Positions 8,536 through 16,327 of a DNA stretch of 64,000 nt are shown in pieces. This DNA comes from Bradyrhizobium lablabi (GTDB lineage: Bacteria; Pseudomonadota; Alphaproteobacteria; Rhizobiales; Xanthobacteraceae). A program made the position numbers and the translations under genes. Every line of letters begins with the position of its first letter. Positions within the stretch are counted from its first letter, which is position 1. The notes beneath the pieces were generated by a model. That model was not told where the DNA came from. It did not search any database and saw nothing but the letters and a program-made list of their open reading frames with translations. The stretch is from NCBI RefSeq assembly GCF_018131005.1, contig NZ_JAFCJK010000004.1, positions 496,001 through 560,000 of the forward strand, given 5' to 3'.

Positions 8536-9408
8536 TCAGCTGGTTTCGTCAACGACGCCATTGCGTAAAGTGCCGACGCCCTCGGCCTCGACCTCGACGA
8601 TGTCGCCGGGTTTCAGATAGCGCGGTGGATCGAACCGCGCGCCGGCCCCGGTCGGCGTACCCGTGACGATGATGTCGCCAGGGACCAGCGTCGTGAAGGT
8701 CGAAATGTAGTTGATGAGATAGCGGAAGCCGAAAATCAACCGCGAGGTGCGGTCGTCCTGCCGCGTCTCGCCGTTGACCCGCGTGGTCAGGCGGATGTCG
8801 GCGATCTCTGCTTCATTGGTGTACGGTACGATCCAGGGCCCGAGGCTGCCGGTGGAGTCGAAGTTCTTGCCCTGGGTGACGTTGAATTTTGCGTGACGCA
8901 CCCAATCGCGGATGGTGCCTTCGTTGCACAGGGTGATCGCTGCGACGTGATCGAGCGCGGCACTCTCCGCAATGTGCCGGCCGGCCTTGCCGATGATCAG
9001 CACCAGTTCGCCTTCGTAGTCGAGTTGCGGTGACGCGCGCGGGCGCACCACGGGGGTGTTGTGTCCGACAAAGGAGCGCGGCACGCGCAGGAACATGCTC
9101 GGATATTTCGGTGCATCCGAACCGTCCTTGTATTCGGCATTGCGGTCCGGATAGTTGACGCCGATGCAGATGATCTTCTCCGGCGCCGGGATCGGCGGCT
9201 GCCAGGCGATCGCGTCGAGCGCGTGGTCCGCCGCGCGGCCGGCGGCGTGCTCGGCGAGCCTCATCAGCGCGCCGGCCGCGATCGCCTCGCGCAGCGTCGG
9301 ATAGTCGCCCGCGAAGCGTGCGGAGAGATCGACGATGCCGGCGTCGGTCACGGCGCCGTAACGCGTGGCGCCGTTGACGGCGTAGGTGGCGAGACGAGGT
9401 GCAGGCAT
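8536..9408 (-). CDS. Fumarylacetoacetate hydrolase family protein, HpaG-like decarboxylase/isomerase
   Basis: A 290-residue FAH-family protein with the metal-binding pattern of 2-hydroxyhepta-2,4-diene-1,7-dioate isomerases and OPET decarboxylases: KIICIGVNYPDRN (about 79-91), YPSMFLRVPRSFVGHN, the DYEGELVLIIGK acidic pair (about 129-140), FGFRYLINYIS and the closing GDIIVTGTPTGAGA. Within the hpa operon it fits the decarboxylation/isomerisation steps after ring cleavage (HpaG). E. coli HpaG is a two-domain fusion of about 430 residues; this is a single-domain form, so one of the two half-reactions may need another protein. It lies 9 bases downstream of hpaD. Confidence 0.82.
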   Translation of the reverse strand: MPAPRLATYAVNGATRYGAVTDAGIVDLSARFAGDYPTLREAIAAGALMRLAEHAAGRAADHALDAIAWQPPIPAPEKIICIGVNYPDRNAEYKDGSDAPKYPSMFLRVPRSFVGHNTPVVRPRASPQLDYEGELVLIIGKAGRHIAESAALDHVAAITLCNEGTIRDWVRHAKFNVTQGKNFDSTGSLGPWIVPYTNEAEIADIRLTTRVNGETRQDDRTSRLIFGFRYLINYISTFTTLVPGDIIVTGTPTGAGARFDPPRYLKPGDIVEVEAEGVGTLRNGVVDETS

Positions 9409-9417
9409 CGCGATTCC

Positions 9418-10401
9418 TCAATCCGCAACGAGCACGTCGGCGACGAAGTGCGGTTCGCGTACCGCCTGTCCCGTGAACGGCGAGCCCTCCTCGAACCAGG
9501 AGCGTGGCGCCGGCGCGCCCCACAGCGTCTGGCGGCGCGGATCGCGCAGCGACCAGCGCAGCGGCGCGTGATCGTGATCTCCGGTGAAGTAGTCGCTGGT
9601 GTAGAGCTCGATGCGATGGCCGTCGGGATCGCGGATATAGAGGAAGAACGCGTTCGAGATGCCGTGCCGTCCGGGCCCCCGCTCGATATTCTTCAGGAAG
9701 CCGCTGGTCGCCATCACGTCGCAGAGATGGATGATGTTCATCGCGGTCGGCACCCAATAGGCGATGTGATGCAGGCGAGGGCCCTTGCCGTTGGTGATGG
9801 CGAAGTCGTGGACGTTGCCCTTGCGATGCATCCAGGCGGCGGCGATGCGGCCGTTGTCTCCGTCCTCCTCGGCATATTCGGTGACACGGAAGCCGAGCCG
9901 GGCGTAGAAGTCGACCGTGTCCTGCACCTCGGCGGCGAACACGTTGAAATGGTCGAGCCGCTGGGGATGACAGCCCTTGTAGAGGTCATAGCGCCTGAGC
10001 AGATGCGGTCGCTTCTCCATCGCCGCATAGAGCTCGATCTGGAAGCCGAACGGATCGGTGAATTGCAGGGTGCGGCCCTGGAACGGCTGCTCGGCGAAGG
10101 CGTGGGCAATGCCGTTCCCAGAGAAGAAGGAGGCGGCCTTGTCGAGGTCGCCGTCATTGCCGACCTTGAAGCCGAGCCGGTTGCACGCCGCCTTCTGCGC
10201 CTTGCGCAGCACCACGGAATGGTGCTGGTGCTCCTCGCTGGCGCGCAGGTAGACCGCCTTGTCGTCGCGATCCTCGACATGGAGCCCGATCGTGTTCTCA
10301 TAGAAGGCGGCGCTCGCGTTTAAATCCGTGACGTCGAGCACGACATGGCTGGAGCGGATGATGTTGAACGGCGGATCGAAGACGTGCTGCGGAACGGGCA
10401 T
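9418..10401 (-). CDS. hpaD: Homoprotocatechuate (3,4-dihydroxyphenylacetate) 2,3-dioxygenase, VOC type
   Basis: A 327-residue type-I extradiol dioxygenase with two glyoxalase/VOC modules (about 15-130 and 145-275). Metal ligands are visible in the second module: His in RLDHFNVFA (about residue 153), His in GPRLHHIAYW (about 212) and Glu in DPDGHRIELYTSDY (about 263). It opens the ring of 3,4-dihydroxyphenylacetate to 5-carboxymethyl-2-hydroxymuconate semialdehyde. The ATG at 10401 is preferred over one 15 bases upstream because a GAGGA ribosome-binding site lies correctly before it. Neighbouring hpaE, hpaF and hpaH support the substrate assignment. The VOC type is the Mn/Fe BphC-like class rather than the LigB-type HpaD of E. 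coli. Confidence 0.88.
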   Translation of the reverse strand: MPVPQHVFDPPFNIIRSSHVVLDVTDLNASAAFYENTIGLHVEDRDDKAVYLRASEEHQHHSVVLRKAQKAACNRLGFKVGNDGDLDKAASFFSGNGIAHAFAEQPFQGRTLQFTDPFGFQIELYAAMEKRPHLLRRYDLYKGCHPQRLDHFNVFAAEVQDTVDFYARLGFRVTEYAEEDGDNGRIAAAWMHRKGNVHDFAITNGKGPRLHHIAYWVPTAMNIIHLCDVMATSGFLKNIERGPGRHGISNAFFLYIRDPDGHRIELYTSDYFTGDHDHAPLRWSLRDPRRQTLWGAPAPRSWFEEGSPFTGQAVREPHFVADVLVAD

Positions 10402-10426
10402 GGGACTTTTCCTCAAAGTGTTGTTT

Positions 10427-10526
10427 CCTCATGCCGAGGCGCATCAGCGCCATCTCGAACCATGAGGCAAGGTCGGTAGCCTCATCCTTCGAGACGCGGG
10501 CTGACGCCGCTCCTCAGGATGAGGGA
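10427..10526. repeat. Dispersed palindromic repeat (CCTCATxxTGAGG type)
   Basis: The 100 bases between hpaD and hpaE hold nested inverted repeats: CCTCATGCCGAGGCG, TCTCGAACCATGAGG, GCCTCATCCTTCGAGACGCG and a final CCTCAGGATGAGG. This is a common rhizobial intergenic element. It splits the hpa operon and could form mRNA hairpins that change hpaD expression relative to hpaE. Confidence 0.7.
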
Positions 10527-12064
10527 ATTCCCAATTTCTGAATCTTGTGCGTCCCGCGCGCGAGCGAGACGTGCTTGGTCTCCATGTAGAAATCGAACGA
10601 GTAGTCGCCGCCGTCCCGGCCGATGCCCGACGACTTCATGCCGCCGAACGGCGTCGGCAGATGGCGGACGTTTTCCGAATTGAGCCAGATCATGCCGGCT
10701 TCCAGCGCGTCGGCAACGCGCAGCGCGCGGCCCATCTCGCCGGTCCAGACATAGCCGGTCAGCCCGTAGTTCACGCCGTTCGCGATCTCGATCGCCTCCG
10801 CCTCGTCGCGGAACGGGATCACGGTCAAAAACGGCCCGAATACCTCTTCCTGCGCGACGCGCATCTTGGAATGCGCACCGGTGACGAGGGTCGGCTGCAC
10901 ATAATGGCCGCCGCCCGGGCCGTCATGCGGCCTGCCGCCGACCGCAATGGTCGCGCCGTCCTTCCTTGCAACCTCGAAATAGCTGCAGACCTTTGCGAGA
11001 TGCCGCTCGTGGATCAGCGGTCCGATCTCGGTTGCGGGATCGAGCGGATGGCCGACCTTCAACGCCTTCACCCGGGCTGCGAGCTTCTCGATGAAGCTGT
11101 CGGCTATGCCCTGCTGGACCAGGAGGCGGCTCGACGACGTGCAGCGCTCTCCGTTGAGCGAGTAGATCATGAACACCACTGCGTCGAGCGCGCGGTCGAG
11201 ATCGGCATCGTCGAACACGATCACCGGGTTCTTGCCGCCGAGCTCGAAATGCACCCGCTTCAGCGTCGGCGCGCCCTGCGCCATGATCGCCGAACCCGTC
11301 GCGCTCTCGCCGACGAAGCCGATTGCCTTGATCGCGGCATGTTCGGTCAGCGCCTTGCCGGCCTCTTCGCCAAATCCGTGCACGGTGTTGAGCACGCCGT
11401 CGGGAATGCCGGCCTGCTTCGCGAGCTTGACCAGGAGATCGGCGGTGACCGGCGACCATTCCGCCGGCTTGTGCACGACCGTGCAGCCGGCGGCCAGCGC
11501 GGGGGCGATCTTCCAGGTTGAGAGCATGAACGGCGTGTTCCACGGTGTGATCACGCCGACCGGGCCGATCGGCACGCGGGTCGAGATGTTCCAGTGCTCG
11601 TCCGAGGGCATGTTGAGGCCGTCTCTGGCCTCGGCGCATTTGTCGGCGAAGAAACGGAAGTTCTCCGCGGCGCGGATCGCGGCCTTGGCCATGAACCGAT
11701 GGGCCTGCCCGGTATCGATGCATTCGAGCACCGCGATGTCGTCGGCGTGATCCTCGATCGCATCGGCAACGCGATGCAACAGCTTGCGGCGCATCGCGGC
11801 CGGCGTATCGCGCCAGGCCTTGAAGGCGAGCGACGCCGCGGTCGCCGCGCGGTCGATGTCCTCCGCGTTGCCGCGCGCTACCGTTGCCAGGACGGAGCCG
11901 TCGATCGGCGATCTGGTTTCAAACGACCGGCCGGAGATCGAGGGCACGACCTTGCCGTCGATCATGTGGCCAATGCCTTCGGCCTTCAATTTCGCGAGCA
12001 GAGGACCCGCGCGGTCGCGGTTGGCCTGGAAGATGTCGGTGGATTTCGCGGCGGCTCTATCCAT
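10514..12064 (-). CDS. hpaE: 5-carboxymethyl-2-hydroxymuconate semialdehyde dehydrogenase
   Basis: A 516-residue NAD-dependent aldehyde dehydrogenase. Seen: the Rossmann region with PWNTPFMLSTWKIAPALAAG (about 176-195), the general-base Glu in HFELGGKNPVIVFDDADLD (about 272), the catalytic Cys in SLNGERCTSSSRLLV (about 306) and the EEVFGPFLTVIPF block. It oxidises the ring-cleavage semialdehyde to 5-carboxymethyl-2-hydroxymuconate. Placement between hpaD and hpaF supports HpaE over other ALDHs. The start codon overlaps the end of hpaF by 8 bases, so these two are translationally coupled. Confidence 0.9.
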   Translation of the reverse strand: MDRAAAKSTDIFQANRDRAGPLLAKLKAEGIGHMIDGKVVPSISGRSFETRSPIDGSVLATVARGNAEDIDRAATAASLAFKAWRDTPAAMRRKLLHRVADAIEDHADDIAVLECIDTGQAHRFMAKAAIRAAENFRFFADKCAEARDGLNMPSDEHWNISTRVPIGPVGVITPWNTPFMLSTWKIAPALAAGCTVVHKPAEWSPVTADLLVKLAKQAGIPDGVLNTVHGFGEEAGKALTEHAAIKAIGFVGESATGSAIMAQGAPTLKRVHFELGGKNPVIVFDDADLDRALDAVVFMIYSLNGERCTSSSRLLVQQGIADSFIEKLAARVKALKVGHPLDPATEIGPLIHERHLAKVCSYFEVARKDGATIAVGGRPHDGPGGGHYVQPTLVTGAHSKMRVAQEEVFGPFLTVIPFRDEAEAIEIANGVNYGLTGYVWTGEMGRALRVADALEAGMIWLNSENVRHLPTPFGGMKSSGIGRDGGDYSFDFYMETKHVSLARGTHKIQKLGIPSS

Positions 12065-12455
12065 GGACCGCCTCCGCCTTCAGTGCGTCGTGGATGTTGT
12101 TGCGCTTCCAGCTCGTCTCCTTGTCGTTGATCTGCATGTCGAACGACAGCGCGAACTTGCTGTTGGCGAAGACCGGGTCGAGATGCGCCGATAGCGCCCT
12201 GAAGATGTGCTCGCCGGCCTTCTTGCGGGTGGCGAGATCGCGGCCTTCGCCGAGCCGCAGCACCATGTCGAGGAAACCGTAGCTGTTGCAGCCGTCGGCG
12301 ATTGCATAATGCTCGCACCTCACGGCGCGGACGCGGATGCCGCCGAGCGGGAAGATGCCGGTCTCGACAGCCGCCTCGCGGACGACCTCCACGGTCTGGT
12401 CCATGTCGAGGAGGCCGTCGAGATTGGCGGAATATTCAAGCGTGAAATGCGGCAT
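12057..12455 (-). CDS. hpaF: 5-carboxymethyl-2-hydroxymuconate delta-isomerase
   Basis: A 132-residue small isomerase. It begins MPHFTLEYSANL, giving the Pro-2 that acts as the catalytic base in this tautomerase-superfamily enzyme after removal of Met. The GGIRVRAVRCEHYAIADG segment and 'SFDMQIND' strand are typical of HpaF. It converts 5-carboxymethyl-2-hydroxymuconate to its 2-oxo isomer. It lies 27 bases downstream of hpaH and overlaps hpaE, fitting a single transcript hpaH-hpaF-hpaE. Confidence 0.92.
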   Translation of the reverse strand: MPHFTLEYSANLDGLLDMDQTVEVVREAAVETGIFPLGGIRVRAVRCEHYAIADGCNSYGFLDMVLRLGEGRDLATRKKAGEHIFRALSAHLDPVFANSKFALSFDMQINDKETSWKRNNIHDALKAEAVHG

Positions 12456-12482
12456 GAACGATCTCCTGCAGTTGCCGAGGCG

Positions 12483-13289
12483 TCAGGCGAAGTAGCAGCT
12501 CACAGACCCGTAAGGTCCATAGTCGGCTTGAATCGTGTCGCCTTTGCGGGTCTCGATGGGACGGATGAAGGAGCCTGCGAGCACGACCTGGCCGGCCTCG
12601 AGCGCAAGGCCGTTGGGCGCGATCTTGTTGGCGAGCCAGGCCACCGCGGTCGCCGGATGGTTCAGCACGCCGGCGGCAAGGCCGGTCTCCTCGAGCTGGC
12701 CGTTGCGGAAGCAGAGCGCGCCGATCCAGCGCAAATCGGCATCCGGCGGACGAATCGGCCGGCCGCCGAGCACGATGCCGGCATTGGCGGCGTTGTCCGC
12801 GATGGTGTCGAAGATCTTGCGCGTCGCCCCCGTCACCGGGTCGATCCGCTCGACACGTGTGTCGAGGATTTCGAGCGCCGGCACCACGAAATCGGTGGCG
12901 TTGAGCACGTCGAACAGCGTGCAGTCCGGGCCGGCCAAACGATGCTTCATCACGAAGGCAAGTTCGGCCTCGACACGGGTGGCGATGAAGCGGTCGCTCG
13001 GCACCAGCCCGCCATCGGCAAAGAACATGTCGTCGAGCAGGATGCCGGAATCCGGCTCGTTGATATTGAGCGCGCTTTGCATTGCCTTCGAGGTCAGGCC
13101 GATCTTGTGGCCCTTGACGACGCGGCCCCGCGCCACCTTCATCTCGATCCAGGCTTCCTGAATCGCATACGCATCTTCGATGGTGATGCCAGGGTGCTCC
13201 AGCGAGAGCTGGCGAATCTGCTTGCGGGTCGTTTCCGCCTTGTCGAGCCGCTGGGCGGCTGCGCGGATCTCGTCCGGGGAGAGGGCCAT
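12483..13289 (-). CDS. hpaH: 2-oxo-hept-4-ene-1,7-dioate hydratase
   Basis: A 268-residue hydratase of the HpaH/MhpD branch of the FAH superfamily. Characteristic segments are DAYAIQEAWIEMKVARGR (about 39-56), KGHKIGLTSKAMQ (about 59-71), VEAELAFVMKHRL, FVVPALEILDTRV and the C-terminal AGSFIRPIETRKGDTIQADYG. It adds water to give 4-hydroxy-2-oxoheptanedioate, the substrate of an HpaI aldolase. It is the first gene of the minus-strand operon, with its start 109 bases from the divergent regulator gene; the shared spacer holds a perfect palindrome. Confidence 0.92.
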   Translation of the reverse strand: MALSPDEIRAAAQRLDKAETTRKQIRQLSLEHPGITIEDAYAIQEAWIEMKVARGRVVKGHKIGLTSKAMQSALNINEPDSGILLDDMFFADGGLVPSDRFIATRVEAELAFVMKHRLAGPDCTLFDVLNATDFVVPALEILDTRVERIDPVTGATRKIFDTIADNAANAGIVLGGRPIRPPDADLRWIGALCFRNGQLEETGLAAGVLNHPATAVAWLANKIAPNGLALEAGQVVLAGSFIRPIETRKGDTIQADYGPYGSVSCYFA

Positions 13290-13322
13290 GCGTCATACAC
13301 AAAAATGGATGCGGGGATATTA

Positions 13323-13334
13323 TTAACATGTTAA
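13323..13334. promoter_or_regulatory. Candidate MarR/HpaR operator palindrome
   Basis: TTAACATGTTAA is a perfect 12-base palindrome in an AT-rich patch (13313-13340) of the hpaH/regulator divergent spacer, 33 bases upstream of the hpaH start. MarR-family regulators bind such short palindromes, and HpaR-type regulators act on the divergent hpa promoter, so this is the best operator candidate. Assignment is inference. Confidence 0.6.
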
Positions 13335-13398
13335 GTGAATTCCCGCAAACTGAATTGGCGCATGCTGCAACGCAAAAGTTTGCACGTTGGATGGAGCG

Positions 13399-13932
13399 AT
13401 GGCGCGGAAGAAATCGTCGAACGACATAAGAGGAGGGCAGGCCGAGGCCGGATCGACGCGCCGCGCGCCGATGCGCGAGTTCTCGCGCTCGCTGCCGATG
13501 TCGCTGCTGCGCGCACGTGAAGCCGTGATGCGGCAGTTTCGCCCATCGCTGCGCAATCATGGGCTGACCGAGCAGCAATGGCGAATCCTGCGCGCGCTCA
13601 CGTCGGTCGACGAGATCGAAGTGACCGAGCTTGCGCATCTGGCGTTCCTGCTCGGTCCGAGCCTGTCGCGTATCCTGCGCGATCTCGAGGCGCGCCAGTT
13701 GATCGAGCGCAAGACCGCGGCAACCGATCTGCGACGCGCCGTCGTATCGATCTCGGCGAAGGGCTTGAAGCTGATCGAGGCAGTAGCGCCGACCTCGGAA
13801 GCGATCTACGCCGCGATCACCAAGCGCTACGGCGCGCGCAGGCTTGCGGAACTGCAGGAGATGCTGGGCGCGCTTGAGATGAGCCTGTCCGGCATGGTGC
13901 ATGATGACGCCGGAATCGAAGCCGACGAGTGA
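13399..13932 (+). CDS. hpaR: MarR-family regulator, HpaR type
   Basis: A 177-residue winged-helix regulator. The MarR core runs from LLRAREAVMRQFRPSLRNHGLTEQQWRILRALTSVDEIEVTELAHLAFLLGPSLSRILRDLE-type helices to the wing, with the recognition helix around 'LGPSLSRILRDLEARQLIERK' (about residues 92-112). HpaR repressors are characterised by this 'LTEQQWRILRAL' and 'LGPSLSRIL' wording. Divergent placement from hpaH supports control of the homoprotocatechuate operon, with release by an aromatic acid. The start at 13399 is the in-frame ATG; a 30-residue basic N-terminal tail precedes the domain. Confidence 0.85.
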   Translation: MARKKSSNDIRGGQAEAGSTRRAPMREFSRSLPMSLLRAREAVMRQFRPSLRNHGLTEQQWRILRALTSVDEIEVTELAHLAFLLGPSLSRILRDLEARQLIERKTAATDLRRAVVSISAKGLKLIEAVAPTSEAIYAAITKRYGARRLAELQEMLGALEMSLSGMVHDDAGIEADE

Positions 13933-14208
13933 TCACAAATTTGCATGATGATATGCGGCTGGACGCATAGCTTGCTTCTTGCTCATCGTTTGTGCAGCGA
14001 GACCGCCGAAGATTCCGCGGAAATAGAGCAGGAGCGTGCGTCATTCATCATCTCGAGCGGCGTCACGTCGGCGCACGTCGGCTGTTAGTCGAACGCATTG
14101 CATTACCAATTTACTCCGGGCGCGAGAGCCCTTAAGACCGCTCGCGGTTTCGCGTCCCGCATTTCGGGGCGCCAAGACCAAGAAGGGCCGACAAGGAAGC
14201 CCGGCCTC

Positions 14209-14215
14209 AAGGAGG
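14209..14215 (+). promoter_or_regulatory. Strong ribosome binding site for the transporter operon
   Basis: AAGGAGG lies 4 bases before the ATG of the substrate-binding protein at 14220. It fixes that start and suggests high translation, as expected for an abundant periplasmic binding protein. The spacer 13933-14208 otherwise holds only an AT-rich promoter-like patch near 13935-13960. Confidence 0.75.
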
Positions 14216-14219
14216 AATT

Positions 14220-15365
14220 ATGAAATTAACGAGACGCGATTTCGCGGCAGGTATCGTCGCTGGCATTGCAGCCCCCCACATCATCACCAGCGCGCGGGCG
14301 CAGGGCGCGACCATCAAGATCGGCATGTGCGCGCCTGTTACCGGTCCCGCAGCCGAATCCGGCGGTTACGCCGTCAAGGGCGCCAAGCTCGCGCTCGAAG
14401 CCGTCAACAAGGCGGGCGGCATTCTCGGCAAGCAGGGCGAATTGATCGTCGAGGACGACCAGACCACCAACCCCGGCATCGTGCTGGCCTTCTCCAAGCT
14501 CGCCGCCCAGTCCGACATCGTCGGCTTCCTCGGCTCGATCCGTTCGACCCAGGTTCACGCGATGGCGCCCGACGTGCTGAAGCTCGGCAAGCCGGTGATG
14601 ATCGGCGGCACCGATCCCAACCTCACCCACATGGGCAACAAGTGGTTGTTCCGCTTCCGCCCCAATGACAGCTATTCCGGCCGCGTCATCGCGGAGTACG
14701 GCGTCAGCACGCTCGGCAAGAAGAAGTGGGCGGTGCTGCACTCGACCGATGCGTTCGGAACCGCCGGCGGCAAGGCGCTCACCGAAGCGCTGACCAAGCT
14801 CGGCGCGCCACCGGTGCTCGATCAGGGATACGCCAACCAGAGCCAGGACTTCACGCCCGTCGTGCTCGCGATCAAGCAGTCGGGCGCCGACATCCTCGGA
14901 TCCTACTTCACCTTCGAGAACGATCTCGGCATCTTCGCCCGCCAATTGCGCCAGCTCGGCGTCAACATCCCCTGGGTCGGCTCGCCCTCGATCGTCAACA
15001 TCACCGCGCTCAAGCTCGCCGGTCCCGCGCTGCACAACACCTATGGCGTCGCCGACTATGCGGAGCAATCGAGCGAGGCCTCGAAAGCGTTCGGCAAGGC
15101 CTATCGCGATGCAGTCAAGGTTGCGCCCGACAACCAGAGCTCCTGGACGTATGATGCGGTGACCGTGCTCTCGGCGGGGATCAACAAGGCCGGCTCGACC
15201 GAGCCCGAAAAGGTCCGCGAGGCGATTCTGTCGATCAAGAAGTTCCCGGGCGCCGAGGGCGAATACAATTTCGACCAGAACGGCGATGGGCTTCACGGCT
15301 ACAACATCGTGAAGAACGACAAGGGCAACATCGTTTTCGACAAGCACATCGAATTCAACGACTGA
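14220..15365 (+). CDS. Branched-chain-amino-acid-type ABC transporter substrate-binding protein
   Basis: A 381-residue periplasmic binding protein of the Leu/Ile/Val (type I) fold. The N-terminus MKLTRRDFAAGIVAGIAAPHIITSARA has a twin-arginine motif (TRRDF), so export may be by Tat. The mature protein begins near residue 28 with 'ATIKIGMCAPVTGPAAESGGYAVKGAKLALEAVN', the typical ligand-cleft start. It heads an operon with permease and ATPase genes. Liv-type proteins in rhizobia often bind aromatic acids, amides or short organic acids, not only amino acids; the position between hpa genes and a dehydratase/aldolase set suggests an aromatic or sugar acid here. Confidence 0.9.
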   Translation: MKLTRRDFAAGIVAGIAAPHIITSARAQGATIKIGMCAPVTGPAAESGGYAVKGAKLALEAVNKAGGILGKQGELIVEDDQTTNPGIVLAFSKLAAQSDIVGFLGSIRSTQVHAMAPDVLKLGKPVMIGGTDPNLTHMGNKWLFRFRPNDSYSGRVIAEYGVSTLGKKKWAVLHSTDAFGTAGGKALTEALTKLGAPPVLDQGYANQSQDFTPVVLAIKQSGADILGSYFTFENDLGIFARQLRQLGVNIPWVGSPSIVNITALKLAGPALHNTYGVADYAEQSSEASKAFGKAYRDAVKVAPDNQSSWTYDAVTVLSAGINKAGSTEPEKVREAILSIKKFPGAEGEYNFDQNGDGLHGYNIVKNDKGNIVFDKHIEFND

Positions 15366-15451
15366 CGCTGATCTCGGCCTCTCCGATCGCAACCGGGGAG
15401 GCCGATTGTCATTGGCCGTTTGAACGAGTTCCCTTCAACCGAACGCTTGTC

Positions 15452-16327
15452 ATGGATCTGATCCTTCAACTGCTGTTCACGGGCATCGGCATCGGCGCAG
15501 TCTACGCGCTGGTCGCGCTGGGCTTCGTGCTGATCTTCCGCGCCACCAACGTGGTGAATTTCGCGCAGGGCGAGTTCTCGATGGTTGCCGCCTATCTGAT
15601 GGTGGTGTTCGCCGTCGATCTCGGCTGGCCCTACTGGCTGTCGTTTCTGATCGCGCTCGCCGGCATGGCGCTGCTCGGGGTCATCTTCAACCTCGGCGTC
15701 TACTATCCGCTGCGCCACCGCACCTATCTTCCCGTGATCATCGCCACCATCGGCGCCTCGATCCTGCTCGCCAATTCCGTGCTTGCGATCTACGGTCCGC
15801 AGCCGCAGGTGCTGCAGGGCTGGTTCGAGACTCCCGGCATTCAACTCGGCCCGGTCTATCTCGACAGCCAATATCTCTTGATCATCGGCGTCACGATCCT
15901 GCTGGTGTTCTTCAATTTCTGGTTCTTCGAGAAGACGCTGCTCGGCAAGAAGCTGCAGGCGACCTCGCAGGACAAGGAAATGGCCTCACTGCTCGGCATT
16001 TCCGTCTCCACCATGATCATGATCACCTTCATCTATTCGGCGGTGCTCGGCGGTCTCGCCGGCATCCTGGTTGCGCCCGTGCTGTTCGTCTCGATCCAGA
16101 TGGGCTCGACCATCGCGCTGAAGGCGTTCGCCGCGACCATCATCGGCGGCTTCGGCGATGTCGCCGGCGCCATCATCGGCGGGCTTGCGCTCGGCGTGAT
16201 CGAAACGTTCGGCGCGGCCTATATCTCGGTGCCCTACAAGGATGGCTTCGCCTTCCTGGTGCTGGTCGCCTTCCTGATCTTCCGGCCGCAGGGCATCTTC
16301 GGCGAACGCGTGGCGGAGAAAGCATGA
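15452..16327 (+). CDS. livH: ABC transporter permease, LivH type
   Basis: A 291-residue inner-membrane permease with about eight hydrophobic helices. Family marks are the N-terminal LLFTGIGIGAVYALVALGFVLIFRATNVVNFAQGEFSM block and the late GGFGDVAGAIIGGLALGVIETFG block, where the EAA-like loop contacts the ATPase. It pairs with the LivM half downstream; the stop overlaps the next start (ATGA), so the two are coupled. Confidence 0.92.
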   Translation: MDLILQLLFTGIGIGAVYALVALGFVLIFRATNVVNFAQGEFSMVAAYLMVVFAVDLGWPYWLSFLIALAGMALLGVIFNLGVYYPLRHRTYLPVIIATIGASILLANSVLAIYGPQPQVLQGWFETPGIQLGPVYLDSQYLLIIGVTILLVFFNFWFFEKTLLGKKLQATSQDKEMASLLGISVSTMIMITFIYSAVLGGLAGILVAPVLFVSIQMGSTIALKAFAATIIGGFGDVAGAIIGGLALGVIETFGAAYISVPYKDGFAFLVLVAFLIFRPQGIFGERVAEKA

